Shown: positions 1-6,827 of the stretch, in pieces
How the letters are laid out: every line of letters begins with the position of its first letter
How positions within the stretch are numbered: position 1 is the first letter of the stretch
Assembly (NCBI GenBank): GCA_039028695.1
Contig: JBCCHN010000180.1
Coordinates: forward strand, 1 to 8,945
Direction of reading: 5' to 3'
DNA length: 8,945 nt
Source: JANQKX01 sp039028695
GTDB taxonomy: Bacteria > Pseudomonadota > Alphaproteobacteria > Kiloniellales > Kiloniellaceae
Program-made: the position numbers and the translations under genes
Notes under the pieces: generated by a model
Databases searched by the model: none
What the model was told of the DNA's origin: nothing
The model's input: only the letters and a program-made list of their open reading frames with translations

Positions 1-1455
1 CGGGCGACCAGCGACGGAGACTCTTCAGACCAGGTCATGGTTCAGTTCGACGACGGTACGGATGACAACCGGATCAACTTCTATCGCGAGGCTGGCAACA
101 TGACGCTGTACGCCAAGTCGGGCGGTAGCTTTGAAGCCAACGGTGCGGTGGTGGGCTCCAATCCCAATAATACCTCATTTGTCTGTGCGGTGTCCTGGGA
201 GCAAGACAATGCCTTGACGTCCTACGATGGTGTCACCGGCCAGAGCGACACGGATTTCGACTTGCCGATCGGTCTCAACAATATTTTGCTGAACGATTCC
301 TACTTCGGGGGCACCGGCAACTTTACCATCGCCCAGATCGACTATTACCCCTTTACTCACAGTCAGGCGGCGTTGAATGCCTTGACCGGTGAGGTGCCCA
401 CAATCGTCAACAACAGCTTGACGATCACCCAAGGGGAAACGGTGGTCCTGGACGGCAATGACCTGTCGGCAACGGACCCGGATTCCGACGATACCAGCCT
501 AACCTTCACCGTCTCGTCCGTGACCAACGGGCAGTTCGAGAATACGGCCAGTGCCGGTGTTGCGATTACCTCGTGGCTCCAGTCTGATGTGACGGCCGGA
601 AACATTCAGTTCGTTCACGACGGAAGCGCCAACGCCCCGGCGTACGACGTTGTGGTTGATGACGGCGAGCTGAACAGCGGGGCAGTGGCCGCGGCCTCCG
701 TCACTTTTACCTTGGCAACCGTGACGCCGCCGTCTTTGCTTGGCAGTTCGATCCATGGACTGCAAGAAGTAGAGGACTTGACAGTATCCTACACGGTGGC
801 CGCGGGCGGGAGCGACACCGTACTCATTGTCGTCACCCATGGTACGGATAACGCCAATGAGGGCCGAGAGGTGGTCGATTCGGTGACATTTAACGGGGCT
901 AATTTGTCCAAGGCGGTGGCCCATATCAACAACGGCGTGGATGAGGTCGAAACCGGCATTTGGTATTTAACCGATCCGCCGACGATTACCGCCGATGTGG
1001 TGATCAACGGGTCCGAAACGCCCAATATGCGGGCCTATACGGTTTGTGTCTTGCAGGACGCCAGCCAGTCCGGACCCGAGGCCACGGCGGCGGCCACGGG
1101 CGCACACGATGACAGCCCTTATGAGCTGGGCATCACCACCTTGAGTGATGATGCCATTATCGTGTCGGCATTGAACATGCATACCAATCGAACTTTCGCG
1201 CCCAACTCTGGCCAGACCATCGTGCAGACCAGTGGTGGCACAAATATTGGCTATGGCACCGGATACAAGGTCCGTGCAAGTGCCGGGACGGAAACCGATT
1301 CATATACCGCGACCAAGGATGAAAACACGGCTCACGTGGCGGCGGCCTGGGGTCCGTCAGGAAACCCTAGCGGTGGGGGTGGCGGCAACCCGGCTACCCC
1401 CCTGGTAGATGGCGCAACACCCTTAATCGACGGTGCCACGCCAGTAATCGGTTAG
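1..1455 (+). CDS. Multidomain phage-tail or surface protein, LamG-like plus CSPG/cadherin-like domains (5' end outside window)
   Basis: The frame is open from base 1, so this is the C-terminal 484 residues of a longer protein; the in-frame ATG at 37 is internal. Counting from base 1, residues 1 to about 130 look like a concanavalin/LamG-type beta sandwich, ending in the typical 'YYPFTHSQAALNALTG' boundary. Residues about 135-240 match a CSPG/cadherin-like repeat: a 'SATDPDSDD' acidic turn, 'GNIQFVHDGS' and a 'VDDGEL' finish. Residues about 250-455 form a third beta-rich unit containing 'SVTFNGANLS' and 'IWYLTDPP', seen in secreted and phage adhesion proteins. A glycine linker and three degenerate copies of ATPLIDG close the protein. 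No enzyme motif is visible. A role as tail fibre or surface adhesin is inferred from domain types and neighbours. The next gene starts within about 30 bases, suggesting co-transcription. Confidence 0.8.
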   Translation, partial: RATSDGDSSDQVMVQFDDGTDDNRINFYREAGNMTLYAKSGGSFEANGAVVGSNPNNTSFVCAVSWEQDNALTSYDGVTGQSDTDFDLPIGLNNILLNDSYFGGTGNFTIAQIDYYPFTHSQAALNALTGEVPTIVNNSLTITQGETVVLDGNDLSATDPDSDDTSLTFTVSSVTNGQFENTASAGVAITSWLQSDVTAGNIQFVHDGSANAPAYDVVVDDGELNSGAVAAASVTFTLATVTPPSLLGSSIHGLQEVEDLTVSYTVAAGGSDTVLIVVTHGTDNANEGREVVDSVTFNGANLSKAVAHINNGVDEVETGIWYLTDPPTITADVVINGSETPNMRAYTVCVLQDASQSGPEATAAATGAHDDSPYELGITTLSDDAIIVSALNMHTNRTFAPNSGQTIVQTSGGTNIGYGTGYKVRASAGTETDSYTATKDENTAHVAAAWGPSGNPSGGGGGNPATPLVDGATPLIDGATPVIG

Positions 1456-1478
1456 GAGTTAAGATTTGGAAAGAAGGA
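1454..1478 (+). promoter_or_regulatory. Two overlapping choices of ribosome binding site before the beta-helix gene
   Basis: AGGAG at 1454-1458 overlaps the previous stop codon and sits 7 bases before a TTG (1466). AAGGA at 1474-1478 sits 5 bases before an ATG (1484) in the same frame. Both starts keep the signal peptide. The ATG gives the more usual short basic N-region; the TTG has the stronger Shine-Dalgarno sequence and would add six residues (MERRKR). Confidence 0.5.
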
Positions 1479-1483
1479 AAAGA

Positions 1484-3181
1484 ATGATCAAGAAAAACTA
1501 TTCTGGGGTAGCTTCAGCTGCCCTTTTTTGTTGCTTGGTTAATTTGCCTGCCAACGCAGCAGAAGAAGACATCAACACTTGGACCAATCAAACAACGATC
1601 ACCGGCGACGAGCGTCTGATCGGCGATTGTAATGGCACAACAGCCGGCGGAAAGTGTTTCGTTGAAAGCGGCACGCTGGAAGAAACAATCGTCGGGACGT
1701 CGATCCGTTCGCTGGGGGCAATTCCTGACGACGGCCAGGACGATAGTGCTGCTTTTGAACTAGCGGTGACAAATGGCGGAACCTACTACGTACCGCCGGG
1801 GTTTTACGATCTGTCGAACGTGGAGGACCACACCTGGGACAGCAACACGGTCTTTTATGGCAAGAGCGGTGCGCGTGAAGCGACCATCCTAGATATGGGT
1901 GGTGCGCACATCACGCGTGATGGCGGCAATCAGAGCCACTTTGTCTTGCGCGATGGGGCGCGGGTGCGCCTATTCAACCTTTCCATCCAAAACGGCGGTG
2001 ACTTTTTGGACTTGGATGGGCTGAATGGAACGGTCCATGTGATCCACCAAGATAATCTGAAATGGACCAATACAAACACTTGGGGCTGGAGCTGGTCGAA
2101 CAATACGGTCAATGCTAATGCGAAGGTCTCTCGCGTTACCATTTCCGATAGCGTTGTGTTTGGGCCCTCCAAGTCTCAAGGGCTATTTGGCCAAGGTCGA
2201 GGGTATGAGTGGGTCCGCATTGATGGTAATGAAGTCATCGGCGGTGGTACGGGAATCCAGGTCGGTTTTGCGGCGGATACCCTTGCCCCCTCCGAAGTGG
2301 CGCGAAATAAGCATGTCCTTATAACCAATAACCGAATTAGGGGAATTGATGGTGAGGGTTTTAGCAGCGAGACCTCGATTGCGGGTATCAACTCACATGC
2401 GACCTTCGTGACTATCAGCGGTAATCATTTGGAAGATATTGACGATCCATCCCATGGCCCGGACACCGCAGGAGTTTACCTCAAGTCACGCTTCTACAAA
2501 GTTCTCGGCAATACATTCGTGGATGTAGGACGCGATGAGGGCATGGTGGTAGCCAAGGGCTATGATGGGAATCAGAGTGAACCGGATAGCTGCGATGGTT
2601 CAGATGGATCCAGTGCCGACGGCGACAGCCAATGCTCCAAGCAAGGGATCATCGCGGAGAATCACTTCCGCAATACACGGTCCATTTCCACGCTGGACTG
2701 CGTCTGGGTCCAAACCAGCGATACATTGATCGAAAACAACTACTTCGATGGGTGTCAGCGCAATGCCGTCAACCTTCCCAACTCGAACAGCCAATACAAT
2801 GTTACGGTTCGCAACAACAAAATTCGTAACTTGTCGGGCTCAGAAATGTTTAGGCATCAAGGCACTGTTCAGGATGTGGTTTATGACGGTAATGAGTTTA
2901 TTGATCGATCTCATTCGGGCACCACTAGGCTCTTGACCATTGAAAGTGGGAACACAACGCGCGTGACAATCCGCAACAATAAGGCCTACATCAACAATGG
3001 TACCTTTCGAGTGGTCGAGGTGGAGAGTGGTGCGACCTTGGAGGATACTCTCATTATGGGGAACGAGTTTTCGCCGTCCGCTACGCTGGAAGTTAGCGGC
3101 GGCACTGTAACCGACTGCCTACAATCTAGTAATAGGGGCTACGGCACCTTTGGGTCGCCAGGCAATTGCCCGACTTCTTGA
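1484..3181 (+). CDS. Secreted right-handed beta-helix protein, tailspike/pectate-lyase-like
   Basis: The 565-residue product (from ATG 1484) begins with a signal peptide: a basic start MIKKN, a hydrophobic stretch to about residue 22 and a likely cleavage after ANA. A phage tail-fibre-like 'TWTNQTTITGDERLIG' segment follows, then the hallmark of pectate-lyase-3/tailspike folds: 'DDGQDDSAAFELAV' and 'YYVPPGFYDLS'. The rest is short parallel beta-helix coils rich in 'NN.I.G' and 'I..N.F.' patterns, such as 'ITNNRIRGIDGEGF' and 'VTVRNNKIRNLSG'. Such proteins typically bind or cleave polysaccharide. Catalytic residues cannot be assigned by eye. The base composition is visibly more AT-rich than the neighbouring genes, which hints at separate acquisition. 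It lies about 30 bases behind the preceding adhesin-like gene. The fold is well supported; the enzyme activity is inferred. TTG 1466 is an alternative start. Confidence 0.82.
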   Translation: MIKKNYSGVASAALFCCLVNLPANAAEEDINTWTNQTTITGDERLIGDCNGTTAGGKCFVESGTLEETIVGTSIRSLGAIPDDGQDDSAAFELAVTNGGTYYVPPGFYDLSNVEDHTWDSNTVFYGKSGAREATILDMGGAHITRDGGNQSHFVLRDGARVRLFNLSIQNGGDFLDLDGLNGTVHVIHQDNLKWTNTNTWGWSWSNNTVNANAKVSRVTISDSVVFGPSKSQGLFGQGRGYEWVRIDGNEVIGGGTGIQVGFAADTLAPSEVARNKHVLITNNRIRGIDGEGFSSETSIAGINSHATFVTISGNHLEDIDDPSHGPDTAGVYLKSRFYKVLGNTFVDVGRDEGMVVAKGYDGNQSEPDSCDGSDGSSADGDSQCSKQGIIAENHFRNTRSISTLDCVWVQTSDTLIENNYFDGCQRNAVNLPNSNSQYNVTVRNNKIRNLSGSEMFRHQGTVQDVVYDGNEFIDRSHSGTTRLLTIESGNTTRVTIRNNKAYINNGTFRVVEVESGATLEDTLIMGNEFSPSATLEVSGGTVTDCLQSSNRGYGTFGSPGNCPTS

Positions 3182-3251
3182 GTGTGAGAGGCCTTCGTTC
3201 AAATTGAAAAGCCCCGCAGCTTGAAAACCAGTTTGTCGAAATAAAAATATT

Positions 3252-3279
3252 ACGGGAAAAAGTATTTTTCTCTTCCCGT
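3252..3279 (+). other. Hairpin of unknown role
   Basis: ACGGGAA (3252-3258) pairs perfectly with TTCCCGT (3273-3279) across a 14-base AT-rich loop. There is no U-run after it, so it is not a standard terminator. It might protect the 3' end of the upstream mRNA. Confidence 0.35.
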
Positions 3280-3335
3280 CTGTTCGGGCTGAAGATAGGG
3301 TGCTTCTCAGGATCCACAAGTGGGTCAGGAAACGC

Positions 3336-3380
3336 CCGCGGGGCCGGCAATCACCGTATCGTTTGGCCCCGCGGTTTTTT
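3336..3380 (+). terminator. Strong intrinsic terminator after the beta-helix gene
   Basis: A perfect 10-bp GC stem, CCGCGGGGCC (3336-3345) with GGCCCCGCGG (3365-3374), encloses a 19-base loop and is followed directly by six T residues. It lies about 155 bases after the stop codon at 3181 and would end the transcript of the two upstream surface-protein genes. Confidence 0.9.
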
Positions 3381-3547
3381 GTGCCCGACGGGTGTTATCT
3401 CCGGAGCAGTTTCCGTGACCCGGGACCGCTGCCGTTCCTTCGCGCCGCCGGCCGAAGCAATCCTATCCCTAATGACTTTAAAAAGAAGCGGCCTTGGCGG
3501 ATCGAAGGGACGGTGCCCTGGCGAGGGGCTTTTGGTTATCTTTTAAA

Positions 3548-3574
3548 GGGACAATTTATTTATGCTTTTATATT
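3548..3574 (+). promoter_or_regulatory. Possible promoter for the terminase small subunit gene
   Basis: An AT-rich patch contains TATATT (3569-3574) as a -10-like box and GGGACA (3548-3553) as a poor -35-like box, with a short 15-base spacer. It is the best candidate between the terminator and the gene start at 3638, but the match is weak and a phage-specific promoter is equally possible. Confidence 0.25.
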
Positions 3575-3637
3575 CTGTTTTTTCAGACCACGATGTTGGG
3601 CCTTTAGCGCCCCGCCGTGGGGGTATGCGCTAGGGCC

Positions 3638-4153
3638 ATGACACCGCGGCAAAGGCGCTTTGTCGAAGAATACATGATCGACCTGAACGGCAAGCAAGCA
3701 GCCCTGCGGGCGGGCTATGCGCCAAGCGCGGCCAAGAACCGGTCCTACATCCTGCTGCGCCAGCCCGAGATCGCCGCCGCCGTGGCCGAGGCCATGATGG
3801 AGCGTTCGCGCCGCACCGGGATCACCGCCGATAAGGTGCTGAACGAATACGCCCGGCTGGCCTTTTCGGACCTGCGCCAGGTAACCGACTGGGGACCGGA
3901 CGGAGTGCTTCCCAAGGCGGCCAAGGACCTGAACCCGGACCAGGCCCGGGCCATTGCAGAGGTGACCGAGACCAAAAGCAAAACCGGCGGCGGCACCGTA
4001 CGGGTCAAGCTGCACGACAAAAAAGGCGCGCTCGATGCCTTAGCCCGCCACCTGGGCCTCTTCACCGACAAACCCGACCCGGACGGCAAGGTGGCCAAGC
4101 CGCCCAAGCTGCGGGTGATTATCGATAAAGGGGACGCCGGAGCGGGTCATTAG
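3638..4153 (+). CDS. Phage terminase small subunit (Terminase_2-like)
   Basis: Terminase small subunits recognise packaging sites on phage DNA and pass them to the large subunit, the packaging ATPase/nuclease. The 171-residue product has the family's opening: 'MTPRQRRFVEEYMIDLNGKQ' followed by 'AALRAGYAPSAAKNRSYILL', a helix-turn-helix DNA-binding region over about residues 5-45. Further matches are 'PEIAAAVAEAM' and a C-terminal 'KLHDKKGALDALARHLGLF' segment, also typical of the family. ATG 3638 is chosen because it gives the canonical MTP.Q..F start; the upstream GTG at 3617 has no ribosome binding site. Even at 3638 the site is weak (AGGG only 3 bases away). The expected large-subunit gene does not follow; instead a repeat element begins at the base after the TAG stop. 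Complete in length, but probably an orphan. Confidence 0.9.
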   Translation: MTPRQRRFVEEYMIDLNGKQAALRAGYAPSAAKNRSYILLRQPEIAAAVAEAMMERSRRTGITADKVLNEYARLAFSDLRQVTDWGPDGVLPKAAKDLNPDQARAIAEVTETKSKTGGGTVRVKLHDKKGALDALARHLGLFTDKPDPDGKVAKPPKLRVIIDKGDAGAGH

Positions 4154-4268
4154 GAAGGGGCAAGTACGCAAGAGCCCGAGTGATGAAGTGTTCCTCTGTC
4201 CTTTAGCTGACGGGTAAAAATCCGTCGCACCGCTTTTTCCGTACTTGCCCCTTCGGGGCAATTCGCTC
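4154..4268. repeat. Inverted-repeat element A (REP/MITE-like), left arm truncated
   Basis: GAAGGGGCAAGTACG (4154-4168) and its exact reverse complement (4240-4254) face each other across 71 bases, and the pairing continues imperfectly for about 7 more bases inwards. The right arm, read on the minus strand, is a full copy of the family seen at 7555 and 7862: GAGCGAATTGCC, then a 7-bp hairpin with a 3-base loop, then GTACGGAAAAAGC. The left arm starts in mid-hairpin, exactly after the terminase stop codon, so it appears truncated. The middle holds a small GACGG/CCGTC hairpin (about 4209-4226). Confidence 0.7.
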
Positions 4269-4272
4269 CCTT

Positions 4273-4293
4273 GGCCGCTCAGCGGCCTTTTTT
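4273..4293 (+). terminator. Intrinsic terminator just upstream of the tail/lysis operon
   Basis: GGCCGC (4273-4278) and GCGGCC (4282-4287) form a 6-bp GC stem with a 3-base loop, followed by six T residues (4288-4293). The next gene's ribosome binding site (GGAGG, 4297-4301) begins only 4 bases after the U-run. No promoter fits between terminator and start codon, so expression of the operon needs read-through or antitermination, or the terminator acts as an attenuator. Confidence 0.8.
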
Positions 4294-4308
4294 ATTGGAG
4301 GCTGCCCG

Positions 4309-4521
4309 ATGCTGATCCTTCAAGCCTCAGTCGGAAAAGGCGGAAACAACCAAAAAGCGGATGTGACGCTGATTCAGGAGGTGCTGAGCGCGATCCAGGT
4401 GCGCACCAAGTTTGGGATGAAGCCACTGTGGACGAAAGGCAAGGACGGCCGCTCGTCGCCCGATTTGATCCAAACAATCGAATTCGTTCAACGCACCTGC
4501 AAAATTCCTGTCTTTGGCTAA
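4309..4521 (+). CDS. Peptidoglycan-binding-domain-like fragment, probably a truncated endolysin-type gene
   Basis: The 70-residue product begins at ATG 4309, with GGAGG 7 bases upstream. It resembles the peptidoglycan-binding modules found in phage lysozymes and related proteins: 'SVGKGGNNQKADVTLIQEVL' (residues 7-26) is the usual N-terminal half, and 'KGKDGRSSPDLIQTIEFVQR' (residues 43-62) corresponds to the family's 'DGK.GP.TI.AI..FQ' helix. The normal continuation and any catalytic domain are absent; the frame stops at TAA 4519-4521 soon after that helix. The stop overlaps the start of the next gene by 8 bases. The likeliest reading is the 5' remnant of a longer gene cut by a deletion. A stand-alone peptidoglycan-binding peptide cannot be excluded. 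Confidence 0.6.
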   Translation: MLILQASVGKGGNNQKADVTLIQEVLSAIQVRTKFGMKPLWTKGKDGRSSPDLIQTIEFVQRTCKIPVFG

Positions 4522-5296
4522 TGCTTTTATTGGGGCGCCCAATCTCTTTGACTTTGCCGATGGTGTGACCGCGGGCAGTCAAGTGCCGACCTTGCCCGTG
4601 CAACATCTTGTAGATCCGCGCGTTGTCAAGCCGTGGCGCAGCGACGTCGGCGTGACGGCAACCCATCTCGTGGCGGACAACGGGAGCCCCAAGACCCTGC
4701 GCGCCATGGCCCTGCTGGGCACAAATTTGACCGGTGCGGCCACTTTTCAGGTGCGGATTTCGTCGAGCGATGAAACCGGGGTGACGGGTGATATCTATGA
4801 TTCGGGCACGATTGCCGCCGGCCAAGTGGATCCGGCCTATGGCGCTTTTGTTCATGCCCTGCCGACTGAGGTGACCGGACGCTACGTGCGCCTGGACATG
4901 AGCGACCCAAGCCTATCCTATCTTCAGGCGGGCCGTTGGTTCTTTGGGGCTACCTTTCAGCCGGGCATCAACATCCAGTTCGGCCTCAAGCGCGATCAGC
5001 TTGATCCCAGCCGTTTGACCGAATCCTTGGATGGGCAGGTCTTTATTGATCGTCGGGAAAAGCGCCGAGCCTGGCGCATCAATTTTGATTTCCTGACCGA
5101 GCAGGAGGCCTTAACCGGTCTTTCCGAGATCGATCGCTTGGTTTCCATCACCGAAGACGTGCTTTTTGTCCTGGATCCCGAGAGCGACAACCTGGGACGT
5201 GATTCCATCTGGGGTCTGTTGTCCCAGCCCAGCGGGCTAACCCATTCCAACCAAGACACCTTTCAACAATCCTATACCATCACGGAGCGGAAATAA
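4514..5296 (+). CDS. Phage tail/virion structural protein with discoidin-like beta-sandwich
   Basis: The product is 260 residues from TTG 4514, beginning MANAFIGAPNLFDFA, an opening like that of phage structural proteins ('.NAF.G.PNL.D'). The segment 'VSPW'-type equivalent here is 'KPWRSDVGVTATHLVADNGS' (residues about 39-58), after which alternating strands up to about residue 155 suggest a discoidin/F5-8C-like beta sandwich, including 'GRYVRLDMSDPS'. The C-terminal third ('RREKRRAWRINFDFLTEQEA') looks like a structural domain. No enzyme motif is seen. The start is unusual: TTG, no Shine-Dalgarno sequence, and overlap with the preceding truncated frame, so it depends on translational coupling or lost its original ATG at a deletion junction. 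It overlaps the next gene by one base (TAATG). A tail or baseplate role is inferred from family resemblance and context. Confidence 0.72.
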   Translation: MANAFIGAPNLFDFADGVTAGSQVPTLPVQHLVDPRVVKPWRSDVGVTATHLVADNGSPKTLRAMALLGTNLTGAATFQVRISSSDETGVTGDIYDSGTIAAGQVDPAYGAFVHALPTEVTGRYVRLDMSDPSLSYLQAGRWFFGATFQPGINIQFGLKRDQLDPSRLTESLDGQVFIDRREKRRAWRINFDFLTEQEALTGLSEIDRLVSITEDVLFVLDPESDNLGRDSIWGLLSQPSGLTHSNQDTFQQSYTITERK

Positions 5297-6042
5297 TGGC
5301 CTTCCAACTCGCCGATCGCGTCAAAGAAACCTCCATCAGCCCCGGGGCCGGCACCGCCAACCTGGCCGGCCCGGTTCAGGGCTTTCAGTCTTTCGTGCAA
5401 GGGGTGGGCAGCGGCAACATCTGTATCTATTGCATGACGGATTCCATTCAGTGGGAAGTGGGCTATGGCCTGGTCACCGCCGGCTCGCCGGATACCTTGG
5501 CCCGCACCACCGTCATAAAGAACTCCGATCAGACGCAGGTACCCATCAACTTCACCGGCACCGTGGACGTTTTTGTGACCGCCGCCGGCAGCAAGTTGAT
5601 GCAGGCAGACAACAATGGGGCCTTTGCCTTTTTGCCGGGGCGGACGAACCATCTCTTTCGCGACGAGCTCAACAATGATCTGCTGGAACTAGCGGCGTCC
5701 TTTTTGGACGTCAAGAACGGCGTGGAATTGCGCATCGATGGGCAGGAGGCCCTGACCGATAACGATGCCGGCGGCAATAATGGGCATATTCGCTTAGGCC
5801 CGATCTTGATTGTTTGGGGCACCGCCCCGGGAACCGATAATGCGGCCACGGCGGTGAGTTTCTCCAGAGCCTTTTCCGATGCGCCGTGGGTCGTTGCCCC
5901 ATCGTGCAAAGTCGACAATGCCTTCCGGCTTGCTGTTGCCGACGACTATACCTCGACGGGCTGTAATGTTTGGACCTTCCGCGACGATGGCACGCAAAAT
6001 GTCTCACCCACCATTCGTTATATCGCGATCGGACCGGCGTAA
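5296..6042 (+). CDS. Phage tail fibre protein with gp53-like receptor-binding tip
   Basis: This 248-residue protein starts MAFQLADRVKET, an opening common to alphaproteobacterial prophage tail proteins. The first domain (to about residue 100) carries the family's 'DSIQWEVGYG', 'TLARTTVIKNSD' and 'GTVDVFVTAAGS' motifs. The C-terminal part (about 165-248) reads like a gp53-type tail-fibre tip: 'GPILIVWGTAPG', then 'VSFSRAFSDAPWVVA', then the terminal 'IRYIAIGPA'. In phage fibres this beta-sandwich contacts the host surface. ATG 5296 overlaps the previous stop by one base (TAATG), with GGAG 8 bases upstream. The next gene overlaps in the same way, so translation is coupled. Adsorption or receptor binding is inferred from the two domains; the target is unknown. 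Confidence 0.78.
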   Translation: MAFQLADRVKETSISPGAGTANLAGPVQGFQSFVQGVGSGNICIYCMTDSIQWEVGYGLVTAGSPDTLARTTVIKNSDQTQVPINFTGTVDVFVTAAGSKLMQADNNGAFAFLPGRTNHLFRDELNNDLLELAASFLDVKNGVELRIDGQEALTDNDAGGNNGHIRLGPILIVWGTAPGTDNAATAVSFSRAFSDAPWVVAPSCKVDNAFRLAVADDYTSTGCNVWTFRDDGTQNVSPTIRYIAIGPA

Positions 6043-6350
6043 TGAGGGGGTTGCTTCTATCAGCACTGCTCCTGTTAGCCGCTTTATCCAGGGCTCAGGC
6101 GCAACCGGCCTGCGACGAGCGCCATCGCGTGGTTGACCAATTGGAGCGGGCCTATGGCGAGTCTCTGATCGCAACGGGCATTACCGGTGCGGGTTCCCTG
6201 GTTGAGGTTTATGCGGCTCGCGCGGGCGAGACCTGGTCCATCCTGATTACCCGGCCCGGTCGCCTGACTTGTTTGGTTTCGGCGGGCGAGGGTTGGCGCG
6301 CGTCGCCTTTGCCGCTGCGCGAGGAGCGCCTTGAGGAGGAGGCGTTATAA
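6042..6350 (+). CDS. Small secreted two-cysteine protein of the tail/lysis operon
   Basis: The 102-residue product has a clear signal peptide: MRG, the leucine/alanine core LLLSALLLLAAL, and a likely cut after AQA at residue 20. The mature part 'CDERHRVVDQLERAYGESLI' followed by a beta-rich 'VEVYAARAGETWSILITRP' and 'CLVSAGEGW' matches small conserved alphaproteobacterial periplasmic proteins of unknown function. The two cysteines (residues 24 and 77) could form a disulfide. ATG 6042 overlaps the previous stop by one base; the ribosome binding site is weak, so coupling is likely. The following gene begins at the very next base after the stop, and the end of this gene supplies that gene's GAGGAGGAGG binding site. 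No activity can be assigned. Confidence 0.75.
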   Translation: MRGLLLSALLLLAALSRAQAQPACDERHRVVDQLERAYGESLIATGITGAGSLVEVYAARAGETWSILITRPGRLTCLVSAGEGWRASPLPLREERLEEEAL

Positions 6351-6713
6351 ATGACGATTCCGCCTATCGATTTCGCCACGATCACATTCGGTCGGGTGGT
6401 CTCGGTCGTTATCGGCGTGGTCGTGGCCGCCTCGGTCTTCGTCGGTGCCTGGAACGCTCTTGGCTTGCCCCGCTGGGCCTGGGCCTTCGAGCTGGAGGAA
6501 CTGCGGCAATACTCCATGGAAACCCGGGACATCTTGCTTGAAGATCAGCTCTGGAATGCGGTAGCCAAGCTCAATGAACTGGAGCGGGAACGGGAAGGCT
6601 ATAAGGTGGAGGGCCGTCTGGTACCCAAATCCCTATCCGAAGAAATCCTCATGGTCCGCCGCCGCATTGCCAGCCGGGAAAAGCTGATCGAGAAGCTGGG
6701 TGACGAAGATTAA
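6351..6713 (+). CDS. Single-pass membrane protein with coiled-coil tail, lysis-cassette candidate
   Basis: The 120-residue product has one hydrophobic segment at about residues 15-37 ('VVSVVIGVVVAASVFVGAW'), then an aromatic 'LPRWAWAFELEEL' junction, then a highly charged helical region to the C-terminus ('LNELEREREGYKVEG', 'RRRIASREKLIEKLGDED') that looks like a coiled coil. This is the architecture of inner-membrane spanins and other small phage membrane proteins, but no specific family is recognised. It abuts the preceding gene with no gap and has a strong purine-rich ribosome binding site. A holin-like gene and a small lipoprotein follow, so a role in envelope disruption is a reasonable guess. 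The gap of 114 bases to the next start is the largest in this operon. Confidence 0.65.
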   Translation: MTIPPIDFATITFGRVVSVVIGVVVAASVFVGAWNALGLPRWAWAFELEELRQYSMETRDILLEDQLWNAVAKLNELEREREGYKVEGRLVPKSLSEEILMVRRRIASREKLIEKLGDED

Positions 6714-6789
6714 GGGACGCAGCCCCTTTCGTAGTCAATGCAAAAAACCTTAAGGACCGATGAGGTCGTTACGCATCTGACTGCCCCGG

Positions 6790-6806
6790 GGCGATCTTCG
6801 CCTTTT
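6790..6806 (+). other. Short hairpin with four T residues, possible weak terminator
   Basis: GGCGA (6790-6794) and TCGCC (6798-6802) form a 5-bp stem with a 3-base loop, followed by TTTT. The hairpin sits in the 114-base gap before the holin-like gene. It is too short to be confident of termination; it may reduce downstream expression or be chance. Confidence 0.3.
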
Positions 6807-6815
6807 CCCCTTTCA

Positions 6816-6820
6816 AGGAG
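6816..6820 (+). promoter_or_regulatory. Ribosome binding site that sets a TTG start
   Basis: AGGAG lies 7 bases before TTG 6828 and fixes the start of the holin-like gene. The in-frame ATG at 6738 has no comparable site and would add 30 residues of low-quality sequence. Confidence 0.75.
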
Positions 6821-6827
6821 AGAGAAT

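Larger units (their letters stand above)
3182..3637. other. Gene-free stretch between the beta-helix and terminase genes
   Basis: No convincing coding region is seen on either strand. The stretch holds a 7-bp hairpin, a strong intrinsic terminator and, towards its right end, an AT-rich block (about 3540-3580) that could carry a promoter for the terminase gene. Short open frames here have no recognisable protein and poor ribosome binding sites. Confidence 0.6.

Noticed and set aside
1..3181. Diversity-generating retroelement targeting the adhesin or tail genes
   Set aside because: No reverse transcriptase and no template/variable repeat pair with adenine-biased differences is visible in the window.
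4292..4855. 187-residue antisense open frame, and a similar one at 3560-4015
   Set aside because: They lie opposite well-supported genes (tail protein, terminase small subunit) and read as the high-GC shadow of those genes.
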